Shown here: positions 12,860 to 21,647 of the stretch, piece after piece
How positions within the stretch are numbered: position 1 is the stretch's first letter
How the letters are laid out: each line of letters opens with the position of its first letter
Source of the DNA: Ferruginibacter sp.
GTDB lineage: Bacteria; Bacteroidota; Bacteroidia; Chitinophagales; Chitinophagaceae
DNA: 35,658 nt
Direction of reading: 5' to 3'
NCBI GenBank assembly: GCA_030157685.1
Contig: JAOAUI010000451.1
Location: 1 to 35,658 of the forward strand
The notes under the pieces: generated by a model
What the model saw: the letters and a program-made list of their open reading frames with translations, nothing else
What the model was told of the DNA's origin: nothing
Databases searched by the model: none
Program-made: the position numbers and the translations under genes

Positions 12860-14284
12860 TCATTTTTTTATTATCATTTTTTGTAGCTGGGTTGTTTCAT
12901 TTTTTACAACCAGTATATATGCTCCCGCAACAATTGTTGGGTTAAGGTAAATTGAATAAGCGCCTGCATTTTTAATTTCCAATGTACCAGCCTGCACAAG
13001 CTGCCCGGCAGTATTTATAATGGTATAGTTGTATAATCCTTTTAATGCGGCACCAGCATACAAATCTATATTGGTTGTAACCGGATTGGTAATTACATAA
13101 AACTCTTTGCCTGCGGTATTTGCCGAAACAGTTACTATGTGTGAATAATTTACCTGGCTGCTCAGGTTATTTATTTTTAAACGGTAGAAAGCTGTTCCGT
13201 TTAAAATTTTCCTGTCATCATAACTGTAAAACTCGGTGCCGTTTCTGTTATAAGGCAAATGAACATGTATGGTATAAAAGCTGATACCATCATCGCTGCG
13301 TTGCAATTCGTAATTGGCAACATTCATTTCGCTGCCAATGGTCCAGTTAAGTTTGGTATAATCGGTCATCCGCCCGGCGGTAAAACTTATAATTTTTAAT
13401 GGAAGTGTGTAGGAGACACTGCCAAAAGTAAAATTCCTGTTGAATGCTGAAACGCTGGTTGATGTTACATTGCCCGTTGTTAAAGCGCTTCCGGTTGCAG
13501 TGCCGCCAATGCCTCTCCAGAAAATGCCGTCAAAATGAGCAACTCTTATATCTGATACCATTAAATTAGGAAAAGGAATCTTACTGTGATCCCAGTTCAT
13601 GGCAACCTGTGCAGCAGCTCCGCTTATTTTATTGATGGTCCAGTATTCGGCACTATCAACATACACCAATGGATTATAAAGAGCATACCGGTTTGGCGTT
13701 GTTGGGCCGTTATGCCTTATAGTAAATTCTCCTGATGCTGTAAGGTTGGTTAAGGCAATTGATCTTTCATAAATTGCATTGCCCACCGGGAAAGTAAAAT
13801 TGCTGCTGCCCATTTTTTTAACCCAGCCGTTTACATGGCGGGCATCGCTGCTGCCTGTGTAAGATGAGCCGGCTTCATAAATCATATAATTGGGCGTGGC
13901 AGAAGTGGTTATCATGCCTGCTGTGTAAGTATGTGTGCCGCTTACGCTGAGGTTATTATTAAGGGTGAAACCTGCCGTATTATTGGTAACCAGGTTGTAT
14001 GTTTTAAAAACCTGTGTGCCACTGATTGTTTGTGCTGCACTTCCATCCAGGTAAAGTGTACCTGTGCCTGCCGACATGGAAGATTGACTATTGGTAATAT
14101 CTCCCTTTACATAAAGACTGCCATTATTAATAAGATTACCTGCAGAGCTGTTTGTGAAATTTGAAAACCCGGATACAGATGCATCCGAATATATTTGAAG
14201 GTTGCCGGTATTGGTTATACCTGTCTGTGCAGTTGCATATCCACAGGAAAACAGGAAAGTAATTTGTATGATCGCCTTTTTCAT
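12860..14284 (-). CDS. Secreted protein with type IX sorting domain
   Basis: The 474-residue protein starts with a signal peptide ending ATAQ. A repetitive Asn/Ser/Thr/Gly-rich region (about 20-150, recurring short strands such as GNLxNNGSLYV and GTGTLYLDGSAAQTISG) looks like a beta-helix or adhesin stalk. A fibronectin-like or jelly-roll part follows (about 290-390: LPLKIISFTAGRMTDYTKLNWT, YELQRSDDGISFY, AFYRLKI). A C-terminal T9SS type A domain ends KMIIKK, after VNSxxNxVxxAYILVVKNETTQLQ-like features. It is exported by Sec to the periplasm, then across the outer membrane by the type IX system. No catalytic residues are visible, so it is probably structural or adhesive. It is the last gene of a four-gene - strand unit. 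Confidence 0.85.
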   Translation of the reverse strand: MKKAIIQITFLFSCGYATAQTGITNTGNLQIYSDASVSGFSNFTNSSAGNLINNGSLYVKGDITNSQSSMSAGTGTLYLDGSAAQTISGTQVFKTYNLVTNNTAGFTLNNNLSVSGTHTYTAGMITTSATPNYMIYEAGSSYTGSSDARHVNGWVKKMGSSNFTFPVGNAIYERSIALTNLTASGEFTIRHNGPTTPNRYALYNPLVYVDSAEYWTINKISGAAAQVAMNWDHSKIPFPNLMVSDIRVAHFDGIFWRGIGGTATGSALTTGNVTSTSVSAFNRNFTFGSVSYTLPLKIISFTAGRMTDYTKLNWTIGSEMNVANYELQRSDDGISFYTIHVHLPYNRNGTEFYSYDDRKILNGTAFYRLKINNLSSQVNYSHIVTVSANTAGKEFYVITNPVTTNIDLYAGAALKGLYNYTIINTAGQLVQAGTLEIKNAGAYSIYLNPTIVAGAYILVVKNETTQLQKMIIKK

Positions 14285-14305
14285 GTTTGAATTTTTGCTT
14301 CTTTA

Positions 14306-16090
14306 TTATTGGGTATTTACATGCCACTGAATATCCTGTATCTTAACCACTTGACCCGCATTTGATGGATTTGAATAATAAATCTCGAAATAATCTCCTG
14401 GTACTATATCTGGTAAATAGGCAATAAATGAAAATGGAAACGGTTGATTTAATGTTGTGACCCTGATCGTTGTTTCACCATATCTTATTGCAGAATTACC
14501 GTTTTTCACAATAGTAATTGATATATTCTGATTGCTGTTATTTATAGAAAGATTTCCGGAAATAATGAATATTCCATTTGTACTGTTCGCAGGCTGATAG
14601 GTTATTTTGTTGCTGGCAATGGTCCACTTGCAGGTTTCAGAAGAGGTGTTTGTACCCCAGTCAGCTTTATACCATGTATTTATTGTGGTTAAGGTTTTAG
14701 TAGTATTGCTATTTATTACATTAATAAAGCAAAATGGTTTTTTATCTCCTACACCGGCATTGCTTTCCAGAATAGCATTTGCATCTCTTCCGTCATTCCT
14801 GGTAAAATCAAATCCCTCGATATATTTTCCTGTATTGTTCCATGTATTTCCTGTGATAGATATACTTGTTATTGATGTAAAAGTAGCGGGCTGATAAAAT
14901 ATTGCAGTATCGCCGCTTGCACCATTATAATATCCTCCGGATGCTAACTGGATGGTTGCGGCCGAACCTTTACTCAAATTTATGCCGTAATTACAACCAA
15001 TAAAATCAGTTTCTGCCACTTTAACTACTACTCCGGCAACAGCTCCATGAATCAGGATACCATTTTTCTGCGCATTGGAAATGTCCGTTTCAAATACCCA
15101 AAGCTCAGCATCTGTTGAATCTAAAATAGTATTATAAAACCTGTCAAATGAGCAATCTTTTACTTCATTGTAAGTGCCGCTTCCTAAAAACCTGATGGCA
15201 TCTTCACCAGCAGATGTTCCATAACCTGCCAACGCAGTAGCATCAAAAACAAGCATTTTAAAATAAGTTTCCGTAAGGCACCGAAACATGGGCTTGCCTG
15301 CTAAACCGGAAGCTGCAGAAATTGTGGAAGAACCATAGGATAATCCCTGGATGGTAAGTGAATATGGCAGATCAATCACGATCGTTTCTGCAAGTGCAAA
15401 ATTTTCATGCGCCAGCCTGATAACAACGGAGCCTGCCATGTGCAGGTTAAGGAAATCAATGGCTTCCTGTATGGTAGTCCAGCTGCTGTTTTCGTCAATA
15501 TCCAGTATATGATCTTCAATATTTTTCGTTGCATCTTTGATGACCCAGTTAGTGCCGGAAACAATAAATGTTTCACCTTTATACCTGGTGAGTTTTGAAT
15601 CGGCTATGCCGTCAATAGTTGCCCCACCGTTTCCTACAACGGTAACAAGATCGGTATGTGTTCCCATATTCTTGACGGATATTTCCATCCCATTATCGGC
15701 AGATGTTACAGCTGGTAATGTTAACGTGATATCGTTACTCGCCATAACAAGGTTTTCGGCTTTTGTTAATGTGGCATTGGCTGTTTTAGTAACCAGGTTC
15801 TTTTCCCCGTTTCCTAATTTTTTCCATTCGGTGCCATTCCAGTAATAATAACCATCGGTTAAAGTTCCGCCGCTGCTGAATACCAGCATGCCTGCGGGAA
15901 CGGTTCCTGTAAGTGGTGCAACAGCACTGAGGCTGTTTAATGCTACCCTTGGCGGAAGAAAACCTTTGTTAGTGCTTTCTAACTCTAATAAAGAATTGGC
16001 ATTAATTGTGCCCGGGTTATTCCCAATCTTAACCTGTGCATTTACAAATATGGAAAGCAGCAGGACAGGAATGAGTAATATTTTTTTCAT
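14306..16090 (-). CDS. Secreted beta-helix protein with tail-fibre-like modules
   Basis: The 594-residue product has a signal peptide (ending FVNAQ), then the module KIGNNPGTINANSLLELES...GFLPPRV common in Bacteroidota surface proteins. It continues with YYYWNGTEWKKL and a beta-sandwich region (about 95-190). A right-handed parallel beta-helix occupies about 205-430 (successive DAIRFLGSGTYNEVKDCSF, LWVFETDIS, VVVKVAETDFIGCNYGINL rungs), and a jelly-roll-like C-terminus follows (about 450-594). No T9SS domain is seen. Beta-helix plus C-terminal jelly roll is like carbohydrate-binding or phage-fibre proteins; no lyase motif is obvious. It lies 21 bp before the T9SS-sorted gene in the same transcript. 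Function is unknown. Confidence 0.82.
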   Translation of the reverse strand: MKKILLIPVLLLSIFVNAQVKIGNNPGTINANSLLELESTNKGFLPPRVALNSLSAVAPLTGTVPAGMLVFSSGGTLTDGYYYWNGTEWKKLGNGEKNLVTKTANATLTKAENLVMASNDITLTLPAVTSADNGMEISVKNMGTHTDLVTVVGNGGATIDGIADSKLTRYKGETFIVSGTNWVIKDATKNIEDHILDIDENSSWTTIQEAIDFLNLHMAGSVVIRLAHENFALAETIVIDLPYSLTIQGLSYGSSTISAASGLAGKPMFRCLTETYFKMLVFDATALAGYGTSAGEDAIRFLGSGTYNEVKDCSFDRFYNTILDSTDAELWVFETDISNAQKNGILIHGAVAGVVVKVAETDFIGCNYGINLSKGSAATIQLASGGYYNGASGDTAIFYQPATFTSITSISITGNTWNNTGKYIEGFDFTRNDGRDANAILESNAGVGDKKPFCFINVINSNTTKTLTTINTWYKADWGTNTSSETCKWTIASNKITYQPANSTNGIFIISGNLSINNSNQNISITIVKNGNSAIRYGETTIRVTTLNQPFPFSFIAYLPDIVPGDYFEIYYSNPSNAGQVVKIQDIQWHVNTQ

Positions 16091-16133
16091 AGGATGATGA
16101 TTGTAAATGAAAATTGGATATCTGTTTTATTAT

Positions 16134-16745
16134 TTATAGTTCAAGGTTTATACCGATCAACAAATTTATTTTTTTGTCAAAAGGGCTGAATACGTAAACC
16201 GGGATGTTTATTTTTTTTATGTTAAACCCAATCAAAACGCCATATTCAGTTTCAAGCCGTTCTTTATATACCTTAGTTAATTGGGTGCTTACTCCTGTGT
16301 AAAACCATTTAACAGGCTCGTATCCTATTTCTGCCCAGGTATAAAAAAAATTTTCACTTGCCCCGTTTTTGCTTGCTGTGTATTGTGTTTGTACAGAAAT
16401 AAAGAATTTTTTATAATCAGCATCTGCATTTAATGCAACCGAACCGCCGTTAAACCTGCCAAACACCCAGCCCAACATGGGTGTTATTGAATAGCTTAAA
16501 GCACTATCATGGCTGAAATTTTTGCCTATATACACCGATGCTGTTTTGCGTTCTTCATAATTATATCTAAACTCTGTATATAATCCTTTTTTTCCTACCC
16601 GGTGTATTATGGGCATCCATACAAAAGGATCATTTTTGCTTGATAAATTATAATTTTCAAACCCAATTTTGGTTTGAGCATTCGCATTAAGCTGCATCAA
16701 TATGCTCCATATGATAATCAATAAGTTCTTCTTCACTTTCAACAA
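16134..16745 (-). CDS. Small outer-membrane beta-barrel protein
   Basis: The 203-residue protein has a signal peptide (MLKVKKNLLIIIWSILMQLNANAQ is the landmark; cleavage after NAQ). Alternating strands follow, such as LYTEFRYNYEERKTASVYIG and KFFISVQTQYTAS, up to a hydrophobic end NLLIGINLEL. This is the signature of an outer-membrane barrel of about eight strands. No family can be named. Its start overlaps the end of the upstream gene by 59 bp, a real overlap because the signal peptide depends on it. Confidence 0.75.
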   Translation of the reverse strand: MLKVKKNLLIIIWSILMQLNANAQTKIGFENYNLSSKNDPFVWMPIIHRVGKKGLYTEFRYNYEERKTASVYIGKNFSHDSALSYSITPMLGWVFGRFNGGSVALNADADYKKFFISVQTQYTASKNGASENFFYTWAEIGYEPVKWFYTGVSTQLTKVYKERLETEYGVLIGFNIKKINIPVYVFSPFDKKINLLIGINLEL

Positions 16746-17316
16746 TTTTAACTTTGGCGTTTTGAATTTTTTTATACAATGAAATCTCTCTCAGAAAAGG
16801 GTTCCAGTAAAATATCAGCCGTTCAATAGGTTTCCACAGCACTACCCAGCTGAAAACATCAATGGCATTGCTGAATATAGAATGTATCCGGTGATCCTGT
16901 CCGAACAGCAATGGTAAAACACCCTGGCAGAACATAACAATCAGAATACTTACGCACAACAGGATGTAATTTTTCTTTTTAAATTTATTGAACTCGTGTT
17001 CTTTTAATTTTTGCAGTAAATAATAATGCCTGCGTATGGTTTTAATAAGCGGTTCAACCATAAACCGCATACTGCCTGTATCGCAACAAAAAACCTTAAA
17101 ATCAATTTCGGTGTACCTGCTGGCATTGGCAATAGAAGTATCCAGATAGTCTTTAAATTCCTGACCCAGTTGCCTTTTATCTAACCGGGCGGGATCATGT
17201 GGGTTGAAATAGTGATTAATGCTGTTGGCATCAATCCGTAAATAGATACTTATTTTTCGTTTTGCTATCTTCCGCATAGTAGGATATTTGGATTGGTGCG
17301 AATCCTGATTCACCAA
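16687..17316 (-). CDS. Two-helix membrane protein of unknown function
   Basis: The 209-residue frame (or 196 residues if the ATG at 17277, giving MRKIAKRKISIYLR, is the start) has a basic N-terminus and a cysteine-rich spot (VFCCDTGS). A membrane helix follows (about 125-143: NYILLCVSILIVMFCQGVLPLL), then a second hydrophobic segment (about 152-165: FSWVVLWKPIERLIFYW), and an acidic C-terminus (VKIVESEEELIDYHMEHIDAA). It resembles no family I can name. It is the first gene of the - strand unit and shares 59 bp with the following barrel gene. Confidence 0.7.
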   Translation of the reverse strand: MVNQDSHQSKYPTMRKIAKRKISIYLRIDANSINHYFNPHDPARLDKRQLGQEFKDYLDTSIANASRYTEIDFKVFCCDTGSMRFMVEPLIKTIRRHYYLLQKLKEHEFNKFKKKNYILLCVSILIVMFCQGVLPLLFGQDHRIHSIFSNAIDVFSWVVLWKPIERLIFYWNPFLREISLYKKIQNAKVKIVESEEELIDYHMEHIDAA

Positions 17317-17417
17317 ACCAAAACGGATTACTCCAAAATAAAGTGTTCAGAAGTGTATAGAATAAACCCCTGTTTTAGCGTAGAAAAAAAGCTACAATAA
17401 GGTAAACCTTTTGCATT

Positions 17418-17444
17418 TAATTTTGCCCCCGGTATTTAATTTTG
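17418..17444 (+). promoter_or_regulatory. Two candidate -7 boxes before the histidine kinase gene
   Basis: TAATTTTG occurs twice, at 17418-17425 and 17437-17444, each a full match to TAnnTTTG. Either would give a leader of about 100 nt before the ATG at 17551. No clear TTG -33 partner was fixed. The rest of 17317-17550 shows no other recognisable feature. Confidence 0.45.
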
Positions 17445-17550
17445 AGTAACCAAGGCCTAATAATCTTATATTGTAATAATTATTTACAGTATTAATGCGT
17501 TATTACTGTCTTTGCCGATACTCAAATTGTGTTTCAAGCCTGATTCAAGA

Positions 17551-20500
17551 ATGATAAACAAGGATTCTTTTAATAAAGAAAGCAAAATTAATTTGACGGG
17601 CCGTAATGCTACAGTTGCATCACTTTTAAACAGGCATGTGCTGTTTGGCATTTTGGCTTTTACCATTCTTGCAGCTTTATCTGCTTCGCTTATATATCAG
17701 CAATACCGCATCTTTAAGCAGGAACAAAAGAAACAAGGATATATTGTTGCAGAACATGCCAAAGAAAAACTGCAGGAAGCACTCGCCAATAGTTTATCAG
17801 CAACAAAAATCCTTTCATTTTTTATTGATCAAAACGGAGTGGTTAAAAACTTCGACTCTGTTGCTGCACAAATATTAAGTACCAATAAAGGGATAGATGC
17901 TTTGGAATTGGTACCTGGCGGTGTTATACAGCATATTTATCCCTTGCAGGGAAATGAAAATGTCATCGGCTACAATATTTTAAAAGATTCAACAAGGAGC
18001 AAAGAAGCGCTGAGAGCGATTGAAAAAAATGAGTTGTTTTTTTCGGGGCCATTTAATTTAAAGCAAGGAGGCTTCGGCATTGTGGGAAGGCTGCCTGTTT
18101 TCAGAAATGGGAAGTTCTGGGGATTTTCTGCAGTAGTTATTAAAATGGCCACTTTATTAAAAACAGTGGATATAGACACCACAGGTAAAAACGGGTATTA
18201 TTTTCAACTTTCAAAAATTAACCCAGGTACCGGCAAAAATGAATTTTTTATCCCACATGCAACAAAGCCATTAAAGGATTATGCAATTTATGTAGAACTG
18301 CCTATTGGCGATTGGAAGCTATCTGTAGAGCCGGTGACAGCAAATAAAGGGTTCATACAAATTTTAATTCTTGGTATAATCGGTTTATTGTTTTCTGCTT
18401 TCGGTGGTTTATTTGTGACTACCATTTTACGAAGGCCCGAAAAACTGGAGAGGCTTGTTAAAGAACGCACCAGGGAATTAAAAGGAAGCGAAAAAAAATA
18501 CCGCTCGGTGGTTGAAAGGGTTTCGGATGCTTTTATAGCCCTGGATGTAAACGGGGTTTACACTTATGTAAATGAAAAAGCAGGTGAAATATTATCTAAA
18601 AAACCGGAAAACCTGGTAGGAGAAAATATCTGGGCCGAATTTCCCGAAACTGTTCACCAACCATTTTATTATGCATGCCACAGGGCTATGCAAATGCAGG
18701 AATACCAGTACGTAGAAGAGTTTGACCCGCATTTAAATAAATGGATCGAGAATCATATCTATCCTTCAAAAGACGGGCTGACTATTTTTTTTAAAGATGT
18801 TACCGAAATTAAACAGATAACACTTGCATTAAAAAATAACGAAGAAAAATACCGGTCGCTGATAGAACAGGCCTCGGATGGAATTGTAATTACAGATCTG
18901 GAAGGTGTTATTCTTGAAGTGAATAACAGTATTAAAAAGATGATTGGATATGAGGAAGAAGAAATGATCGGCCATTATCTTGCCAAATATTTACCCGAGC
19001 CGGATATTGACGCAACACCTTTAAGAATAAATGAATTGATGCGGGGTAAAAGCCTTTTGTATGAAAGAAAGCTTGTAAAAAATGACGGAACGCTTATAGA
19101 TGTGGAAATAAATTCCAGGATGGCCAGCTCTCATACATTGATTGGTTTTATAAGGGATATTACCGAAAGAAAGAAACATGAAAATACACTACTGTACCAG
19201 GCAAGGCTGCTTGAAAGTGTTTCAGATGCCATTGTATCGCTGGATATGAACCGCTGTATTGTAAGCTGGAACAAAGCATGCGAAGATTTGTTTGGATTTA
19301 CTGCCGATGAGGTAATTGGAAAAAGAGTACCCGAACTGATAAGTTTTGAATATCCCGATACAAATAATGAAGCCGTATTTAAGCAGGTATTTACCGAAGG
19401 GAAATGGAAAGGCGAATTTAATTTTATACATCCAAAATCCGGAGAAAAGATACATCTGTTAAGCGGGATCAACCTCTTAAAAAACAAAGCAGGTATTGTA
19501 AATGGTTTTATTATTACCAGTAGCAATATTACCGAAAGAAAAAAAGTAGAAGAAGAGATCAGAACATCCAAAGAGCGGTTTGAATTGATAGCCGAAGCTA
19601 CCAACGATGCCATTTGGGATCATGATTTTACAAAGAACGAAACCTGGGGCAATAAAAAATTATATAACCTCTACGGGCTTGCAGCTGATCAGAAAATTAA
19701 TTTTGAAATGTTTTTAGAACACATTCATCCGGATGAAAGAGCAAATATTTTAACCAGGATGAAGCAGGCTATGGATAATTCGGAAAGTTCATTGTCGGAA
19801 ATTTTTCTTTTTAAAACGGACGATGGGTATAAAACATTTTTTGACCGTGCTTATATCAAGTACGACGATGCCGGTAACCCCATCAGGATATTAGGTGCTA
19901 TGCAGGATATTACCGAAAGAGAAAAAGCCGCCGAAATACTACAGCAGTCTGAAAAAAAATACAAGCTGCTTTTCAATAATAATCCGCTGCCGATGTTGAT
20001 GACAACGATACCAGAACTGGATTTTATTGATATTAATGAGGCTGCAATAAAACAGTATGGCTATACCAGGGAAGAGTTTTTGCAAATGAATTCAAGAAGT
20101 TTACGGCCTGATGAAGATGTGGAGAATTTTATAAAGGAGGTAGAAAAAATGCAGGCAGGTGTTATCAACACAAGAAACTGGCGCCACAAAAGAAAGGATG
20201 GCAGTATTATACAGGTAGAAACATACAGTCATCAGATTATGTACGAAGGGAAAATGGTATGGCTTGGATTAATACATGACGTAACCGAAAAGTATGAGGC
20301 TAAGGAGTTGTTGCAAAAATCGTATGAAGATATTCGCCAGCTGGTATCCAACCTGCAAACGATCAGGGAAGATGAACGAACCACCATTGCACGGGAAATA
20401 CATGATGAACTGGGGCAACAACTTACCGGGCTGAAACTGGACCTGCATTGGCTTATGCGAAAAATGAACAGCACCGATGATGAGATTACCGGCAAAATGA

Positions 20501-20991
20501 AAGAGAGTATTGAACTGATCAATGCAACAATAGGTTCGGTAAGAAAAATATCTACAAACCTGCGGCCAAGCATTCTTGATGACCTTGGTTTATTGCCGGC
20601 TTTGGAATGGCATGGCGAAGAGTTTGAAAAACGCTCAGGTACAAAAGTTGTGTTTGTAAATGATGTTGGTGATATCATGGTGTCTCCACAGGTTGCTACA
20701 GGTATTTTCAGGATATACCAGGAACTGCTTACCAATATAGCCCGGCACGCAAATGCCAGCCTGGTAAAGGCTTCTTTAACTAAAGATGAAGACAGATTGT
20801 ATTTCAGCATAAAGGATAACGGTGTTGGGGTTGATACAGAAACTATAAAAAATAAAAAAACACTGGGTTTATTGGGCATTAAAGAACGCAGCCTGCTTTT
20901 TGGCGGCACCTATGAATTTATAAGCAAACCGGGCGAGGGTTCTGTAACTACTATATCTATTCCGTTACAACATGTAAAAACCAACATTTAA
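17551..20991 (+). CDS. CHASE/multi-PAS sensor histidine kinase (HisKA_3)
   Basis: From the ATG at 17551 the protein is 1146 residues; the frame continues upstream to a TTG at 17512 but MINKDSF is a better start. Order: membrane helix (30-50), periplasmic CHASE domain (about 75-205; GFGIVGRLPVF is a good landmark), membrane helix (268-292), then five PAS domains at about 312-425, 430-540, 550-662, 674-790 and 800-913, four ending in a D-ITER or DVTE type motif. The kinase core is of the HisKA_3 class: REIHDELGQQLTGLK with phospho-acceptor H951, N-box QELLTNIARHA (1057-1067), DNGVG (1089-1093) and GLLGIKER. It should autophosphorylate and hand the phosphate to the NarL-type regulator 10 bp downstream. 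Its ligand is unknown. Confidence 0.93.
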   Translation: MINKDSFNKESKINLTGRNATVASLLNRHVLFGILAFTILAALSASLIYQQYRIFKQEQKKQGYIVAEHAKEKLQEALANSLSATKILSFFIDQNGVVKNFDSVAAQILSTNKGIDALELVPGGVIQHIYPLQGNENVIGYNILKDSTRSKEALRAIEKNELFFSGPFNLKQGGFGIVGRLPVFRNGKFWGFSAVVIKMATLLKTVDIDTTGKNGYYFQLSKINPGTGKNEFFIPHATKPLKDYAIYVELPIGDWKLSVEPVTANKGFIQILILGIIGLLFSAFGGLFVTTILRRPEKLERLVKERTRELKGSEKKYRSVVERVSDAFIALDVNGVYTYVNEKAGEILSKKPENLVGENIWAEFPETVHQPFYYACHRAMQMQEYQYVEEFDPHLNKWIENHIYPSKDGLTIFFKDVTEIKQITLALKNNEEKYRSLIEQASDGIVITDLEGVILEVNNSIKKMIGYEEEEMIGHYLAKYLPEPDIDATPLRINELMRGKSLLYERKLVKNDGTLIDVEINSRMASSHTLIGFIRDITERKKHENTLLYQARLLESVSDAIVSLDMNRCIVSWNKACEDLFGFTADEVIGKRVPELISFEYPDTNNEAVFKQVFTEGKWKGEFNFIHPKSGEKIHLLSGINLLKNKAGIVNGFIITSSNITERKKVEEEIRTSKERFELIAEATNDAIWDHDFTKNETWGNKKLYNLYGLAADQKINFEMFLEHIHPDERANILTRMKQAMDNSESSLSEIFLFKTDDGYKTFFDRAYIKYDDAGNPIRILGAMQDITEREKAAEILQQSEKKYKLLFNNNPLPMLMTTIPELDFIDINEAAIKQYGYTREEFLQMNSRSLRPDEDVENFIKEVEKMQAGVINTRNWRHKRKDGSIIQVETYSHQIMYEGKMVWLGLIHDVTEKYEAKELLQKSYEDIRQLVSNLQTIREDERTTIAREIHDELGQQLTGLKLDLHWLMRKMNSTDDEITGKMKESIELINATIGSVRKISTNLRPSILDDLGLLPALEWHGEEFEKRSGTKVVFVNDVGDIMVSPQVATGIFRIYQELLTNIARHANASLVKASLTKDEDRLYFSIKDNGVGVDTETIKNKKTLGLLGIKERSLLFGGTYEFISKPGEGSVTTISIPLQHVKTNI

Positions 20992-21001
20992 AACTAAAAA
21001 C

Positions 21002-21631
21002 ATGCTGCGTATTTTAATTGCCGATGACCACACTGTAGTTAGAAAAGGGTTGAGACAGATTTTGCTGGATGAATTTTCAACAGCAGAAATTGAAGAAGTG
21101 GCCGATGCTGAAGCGTTGATACAAAAAGTGATGACTGCAAAATGGGATGTGGTTGTAAGCGACCTGTCTATGCCCGGCCGCAGCGGATTGGATGCCCTGC
21201 AGCAAATTAAGCTCAGTCATCCCAATTTGCCGGTACTCATTTTAAGTATTCATCCCGAGGAGCAATATGCTTTGCGTGCACTTAAATCAGGTGCTTCGGG
21301 CTATTTAAGTAAAGATACCGCACCCGATGAACTGGTAAAAGCAGTACAAAGAGTGCTGCTGGGAAAAAAATATATACCGCAGGGAATTGCCGAAAAACTG
21401 GCCGGCACCATTTCTTCAGATACGTTAATCAGCCCTCATGAAAACCTCAGCGACCGGGAGTTTGATGTAATGAAGCTTCTGGCAAACGGTAAATCAGTTT
21501 CGGAAATTGCCGATATGCTTTCTCTAAGCGCAACCACATTAAGTACTTACCGAACCAGGATAATGGCTAAAATGAATTTGAAATCCAATGCAGACCTTAC
21601 CAGATACGCAATTGAAAACAAGTTGATTTAA
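21002..21631 (+). CDS. NarL/FixJ-type response regulator
   Basis: The 209-residue protein has a receiver domain with the acidic pair D8/D9 (IADDH), phosphorylation site D54 (VVSDLSMPG), and K104 in GYLSKDTAP. A LuxR-type helix-turn-helix follows (about 145-205: LSDREFDVMKLLANGKSVSEIADMLSLS; key part EIADMLSLSATTLSTYRTRIM). It lies 10 bp after the histidine kinase and is its cognate partner by position and class. Targets cannot be told from the sequence. It converges on the acyl-CoA synthetase gene, with only 16 bp between stops and no stem-loop visible. Confidence 0.95.
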   Translation: MLRILIADDHTVVRKGLRQILLDEFSTAEIEEVADAEALIQKVMTAKWDVVVSDLSMPGRSGLDALQQIKLSHPNLPVLILSIHPEEQYALRALKSGASGYLSKDTAPDELVKAVQRVLLGKKYIPQGIAEKLAGTISSDTLISPHENLSDREFDVMKLLANGKSVSEIADMLSLSATTLSTYRTRIMAKMNLKSNADLTRYAIENKLI

Positions 21632-21647
21632 ATTATACTGAGGTTGA

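Noticed and set aside
17300-17311. Palindrome GAATCCTGATTC upstream of the two-helix membrane protein
   Set aside because: It is inside the 5' end of the longest possible frame of that gene, occurs once, and has no matching copies elsewhere.
20232-20909. 225-codon open frame on the - strand opposite the histidine kinase core
   Set aside because: It is antisense to conserved kinase motifs and its Ser/Pro-rich product matches no family.
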